Source of the DNA: an uncultured Desulfovibrio sp.
Lineage (GTDB): Bacteria > Desulfobacterota > Desulfovibrionia > Desulfovibrionales > Desulfovibrionaceae
DNA length: 35,070 bases
NCBI GenBank assembly: GCA_944324555.1
Contig: CALUWU010000095.1
Span: 1 to 35,070, forward strand
Direction of reading: 5' to 3'
The position numbers and the translations under genes were made by a program. The notes beneath the pieces were generated by a model. That model had not been told where the DNA came from. It did not search any database and saw only the letters and a list, made by a program, of their open reading frames with translations. The stretch's first letter is position 1. Each line of letters begins with the position of its first letter. Below are positions 32,182 to 35,070 of this stretch, piece after piece.

Positions 32182-33138
32182 ATGGCGGAAATGTGTTCCG
32201 TCGCGTCGCCCCCCCGCACGCTGGAAGAGGCGCTGGCCCTGACGCGCCTGCCTGAAGAAGAGCTGCTGCGTCGCGCCGACGCCGTGCGGGAAGCCCGTTT
32301 CGGAAAGAATGTCAGCCTGTGCGCCATCATCAACGCCCGCAGCGGCAACTGCGGCATGGACTGCGCCTTCTGCTCCCAGAGTCGTCGCAGCACGGCGGAT
32401 ATTCAGACGTATCCCATGCTTGACGCGGAACGCCTGCGGGAACGCATTCTGCAACTGGCCGCCCTGCCGGTGCGGCATATCGGCATCGTCGCCAGCGGCG
32501 GCGCGCTGCGGGAGCGGGAACTGGAGATTGTCGGCGAGACGCTGCTGTCGCTGCCCGACGAGATCCGCGCCCGCGTCTGCGGCTCGCTGGGCCGCCTGCC
32601 CCGGGAAGCGCTGGAACGGCTGGCCCGTCAGGGGCTGCGCCGTTTCCATCACAATCTGGAAACCGCTTCGACGCGCTACCCGGATATCTGCACCACCCAG
32701 ACATGGGAACAGCGCAGGGAGACCGTTCTCCGGGCGCGCGCGGCCGGCCTGTCCGTCTGCTCGGGCGGCATCTTCGGCCTTGGCGAATCCTGGGAGGATC
32801 GCTGCCGCTTCGCGCTGGAGCTGGCCGCCCTTCAGGCGGACAACGTGCCCGTGAACTTTCTTTATCCGCATCCGGGCACGCCCCTGGGCGACCGGCCCGT
32901 CATGGAGCCGGGCGAAGCCCTGCGCGTCGTCGCCCTGTTGCGCTGCCTGCTGCCGCAGGCCACGCTGCGCGTCTGCGGCGGGCGGCCGTCGGCGCTGGGC
33001 GAGCGGCAGCCGGAGATGTTCCGCGCGGGCGCCAACGCCCTCATGACGGGAGATTATCTGACGACCTGCGGCAACGGCGCGGCGCAGGATGTCCGTATGA
33101 TAGCCGACGCCGGTTTCAAGGTGGTGGGACATGAATAA
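32182..33138 (+). CDS. bioB: Biotin synthase BioB, anaerobe (type II-like) auxiliary-cluster variant
   Basis: Radical-SAM enzyme that inserts sulfur into dethiobiotin to make biotin. The 318-residue protein has the CxxxCxxC motif C57/C61/C64 in GNCGMDCAFCSQS, binding the [4Fe-4S]-SAM cluster. Conserved segments are FHHNLETASTRYPDICTT and VCSGGIFGLGE. Of the E. coli [2Fe-2S] ligands, the Cys128 and Cys188 equivalents are present (C133, C193), but the Cys97 equivalent is Gly101 (HIGIVASGG). C265, in RVCGGRPS, replaces a Ser three residues before the conserved Arg (R268). This fits the reported BioB class of obligate anaerobes that carry a [4Fe-5S] auxiliary cluster; assignment is by my alignment from memory. 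AAGGAG (32169-32175) fixes ATG 32182. A CTTTCCCG/CGGGAAAG hairpin (32137-32156) lies upstream; no biotin operator or riboswitch was recognised. Confidence 0.92.
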   Translation: MAEMCSVASPPRTLEEALALTRLPEEELLRRADAVREARFGKNVSLCAIINARSGNCGMDCAFCSQSRRSTADIQTYPMLDAERLRERILQLAALPVRHIGIVASGGALRERELEIVGETLLSLPDEIRARVCGSLGRLPREALERLARQGLRRFHHNLETASTRYPDICTTQTWEQRRETVLRARAAGLSVCSGGIFGLGESWEDRCRFALELAALQADNVPVNFLYPHPGTPLGDRPVMEPGEALRVVALLRCLLPQATLRVCGGRPSALGERQPEMFRAGANALMTGDYLTTCGNGAAQDVRMIADAGFKVVGHE

Positions 33139-35070
33139 ACAGCCCCAGATCGCGTTCACTCGTCCGCTGCGCGGCATTTTCGTCTCTGGAACGGGCACGG
33201 ACGTGGGCAAGACCGTGGCGACGGCGGCCCTGCTGCGCGCATGCACAAGGGCCGGGCTGCGCGTGCGTCCCGTCAAGCCCGTGCAAACCGGCGTAGACGG
33301 CCCCGACGACGCGCGCGCCGACGCCGCCGTCTACGCCGCCGCCGTGGCGGATCTGCGCGACGCCCTCGCGCCGGCGACCCTGCGCCGCTTTGCCATGCCC
33401 GCTTCGCCGCATCTTGCGGCCGCGCGCGAAGGCGCGCGGCTGGAAGCGGAAGCCCTGCGTTCCTCCGTGATGCGGCACTGGGACGGCGACGAGGAAGCGC
33501 AGGGGCTGCTTCTGGAGGGCGCCGGCGGCCTGCATGTGCCGCTCAACGAGAGCGAGGACATGCTGGACCTCATGGAAGCCCTCGGGCTGCCCGTGCTGCT
33601 TGTGGGCGGCAACTATCTGGGCGGTCTCAATCATGCGCTGCTTTCCGTCGAGGCCGTCGTCGCGCGCGGGCTGCCGCTGGCGGGCGTCGTTCTTTCCGAC
33701 ACGCGGGCCATGCCCGGACGCGCGGACCCCGACGCCCTTGCCGTCAGGGTGGACAACGCAGCGCTGCTGCGCCGCCGTCTGGAGGCCTGCGGCGCGCCGC
33801 TGGTCGTCCTGCCCTTTGATCCCGATCTGCACAGCGCGCCCCGCGCCGCGCTGGCCTGGCAGGCGCTGGCCGACGCCTGCGAGCCGCTGGTCGAGGTCGC
33901 GCGCGGCGCCTGCTCGCCCCGCGCCGAAGAGGAGGCCGCCGCCCGGGCCCAGGATCTTCAGGAGCGGGACAAGCGCTGCCTGTGGCATCCCTATACCTCG
34001 GCGACGGAACCCCTGCCGGTGTTCGCCATGGCCCGCAGCCGGCGCAACCGGCTGGCGCTCGTCGACGGGCGCGAGCTGGTGGACGGCATGTCCTCATGGT
34101 GGACCGCCATTCACGGCTATAATCATCCGCGTCTGACGGCGGCCCTGCGGCGTCAGGCCGGGCGTATGCCGCACGTCATGTTTGGCGGCGTCACGCACGA
34201 GCCCGCCGTGCGTCTGGCGGAGCGCCTTCTGGAGCTTCTGCCCGACGGGCTGGATCGCGTCTTTCTGGCCGATTCCGGTTCCGTGGCCGTCGAGGTGGCC
34301 CTCAAGATGGCGCTGCAATACCAGCAGGGCGCGGGCGAGACCGGGCGGACGCGCTTTCTGACGCCGCGCGGCGGCTATCACGGCGACACGCTGGGCGCCA
34401 TGTCGGTCTGCGATCCCGTGACGGGCATGCACACGCTGTTCAACGGCGTGCTGCCGCGGCAGATTTTCATCGAGCGCCCCGCCTGCCGTTTTGACGCGCC
34501 CTTTGATCCGGCCTGTCTGGACGATGCCCGTCGCGCTTTCGAGGAACACGGACGCGAGATCGCGGCCGTCATTCTGGAGCCCGTCGTGCAGGGGGCGGGC
34601 GGCATGTGGTTCTATCATCCCGACTACCTGCGCGGCATGGCGGAACTCTGTCGCGCGCACGGCGCGCTGCTCATCTTTGACGAGATCGCGACCGGCTTCG
34701 GACGCACCGGCAGGATGTTCGCCCTGGAACACGCGGAGGTAACGCCGGATATTCTCTGCTGCGGCAAGGCGCTGACCGGCGGCCTCATGACGCTGGCGGC
34801 CGCCGTCTGCTCCCGGCGGGTGGCCGAGGGCATCTGCCGCGGCGGACAGGTCTTCATGCACGGCCCGACGTTCATGGGCAATCCTCTGGCCTGCGCCGTG
34901 GCGCTGGCAAGCCTTGATCTGCTGGCCGAAGGCTCGTGGCGGCGGCAGGTCGCCGCGCTGGAAAGCAGTCTGCGCACCGGCCTTGCCCCCTGCGCCGGCA
35001 TGCCCGGCGTGGCCGATGTCCGCGTTCTCGGCGGCATCGGCGTCGTCGAAACCGAACGCCCCGTCAACAT
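33131..35070 (+). CDS. bioDA: Fused dethiobiotin synthetase (BioD) - DAPA aminotransferase (BioA), 3' end outside window
   Basis: One uninterrupted frame of at least 646 codons. Residues ~15-245 are BioD, which closes the ureido ring using CO2 and ATP: P-loop SGTGTDVGKT, KPVQTG, LLLEGAGGLHVPLNE. Residues from ~280 are BioA, the PLP-dependent enzyme converting KAPA to DAPA: LWHPYTSATEPLP, DGMSSWWTAIHGYNHP, LADSGSVAVEVALKMALQY, GGYHGDTLGAMSV, ILEPVVQGAGG, LIFDEIATGFGRTG, the PLP lysine K546 in CCGKALTGG, and HGPTFMGNPLACAVA. The domains catalyse consecutive steps (BioA then BioD), so the fusion may channel DAPA. ATG 33131 overlaps the end of bioB by eight bases, implying coupled translation and feeding dethiobiotin to BioB. 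The C-terminal part of BioA is cut by the window end. I checked the linker and found no stop or frame change. Confidence 0.93.
   Translation, partial: MNKQPQIAFTRPLRGIFVSGTGTDVGKTVATAALLRACTRAGLRVRPVKPVQTGVDGPDDARADAAVYAAAVADLRDALAPATLRRFAMPASPHLAAAREGARLEAEALRSSVMRHWDGDEEAQGLLLEGAGGLHVPLNESEDMLDLMEALGLPVLLVGGNYLGGLNHALLSVEAVVARGLPLAGVVLSDTRAMPGRADPDALAVRVDNAALLRRRLEACGAPLVVLPFDPDLHSAPRAALAWQALADACEPLVEVARGACSPRAEEEAAARAQDLQERDKRCLWHPYTSATEPLPVFAMARSRRNRLALVDGRELVDGMSSWWTAIHGYNHPRLTAALRRQAGRMPHVMFGGVTHEPAVRLAERLLELLPDGLDRVFLADSGSVAVEVALKMALQYQQGAGETGRTRFLTPRGGYHGDTLGAMSVCDPVTGMHTLFNGVLPRQIFIERPACRFDAPFDPACLDDARRAFEEHGREIAAVILEPVVQGAGGMWFYHPDYLRGMAELCRAHGALLIFDEIATGFGRTGRMFALEHAEVTPDILCCGKALTGGLMTLAAAVCSRRVAEGICRGGQVFMHGPTFMGNPLACAVALASLDLLAEGSWRRQVAALESSLRTGLAPCAGMPGVADVRVLGGIGVVETERPVN

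Noticed and set aside
1..35070. CRISPR arrays, tRNA or rRNA genes, insertion sequences, phage genes
   Set aside because: No regularly spaced direct repeats, cloverleaf or rRNA-like segments, transposase or phage motifs were recognised on either strand.

Overview
This is a GC-rich chromosomal segment (roughly 65% by eye) with long overlapping open frames. It most resembles a sulfate-reducer-type delta-proteobacterium of the order Desulfovibrionales. Supporting features are a pyruvate kinase next to the division/cell-wall cluster, a Ros/MucR-type zinc-finger regulator, a small dual-CXXC protein, an HD-GYP protein, a PspF-like sigma-54 activator beside a large exported TPR protein, and an anaerobe-style biotin synthase. 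The genus is not certain. No rRNA, tRNA, CRISPR array, insertion sequence or phage gene was seen.

Layout. Positions 1-2865 are on the minus strand: the start of an MFS transporter, an HD-GYP phosphodiesterase and pyruvate kinase. A 384-base gap holds an AT-rich block and a near-consensus promoter facing right. From 3262 to 21080 runs a complete dcw cluster on the plus strand: rsmH, ftsL, ftsI (with PASTA domain), murE, murF, mraY, murD, ftsW, murG, murC, murB, ftsQ, ftsA, ftsZ. There is no mraZ in front and no ddl inside. Together these genes make lipid II and build the septal synthase and Z-ring. ftsZ is set apart by a 454-base gap with its own promoter-like signal, and a strong terminator follows it.

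The right part holds a zinc-ribbon microprotein, a palindrome-rich AT-rich spacer, a YheT-type hydrolase and a YhiN/HI0933-type flavoprotein with overlapping start regions, HrpB helicase, a single-domain sigma-54 activator with a GAFTNA loop, an exported TPR protein with a 48-base tandem repeat, a lipoprotein, and a MucR-like regulator. It ends with a biotin pair: bioB and a fused bioD-bioA gene that runs off the window.

The most surprising observation is that the single-copy murC reading frame is complete except for one in-frame TAG at 15737-15739. The stop sits at the boundary between the ATP-binding and C-terminal domains of an essential enzyme. Other notable points are a BioB whose auxiliary-cluster ligands fit the recently described anaerobe type, the GAFTNA variant, and several unexplained palindromes around ftsA-ftsZ and downstream.
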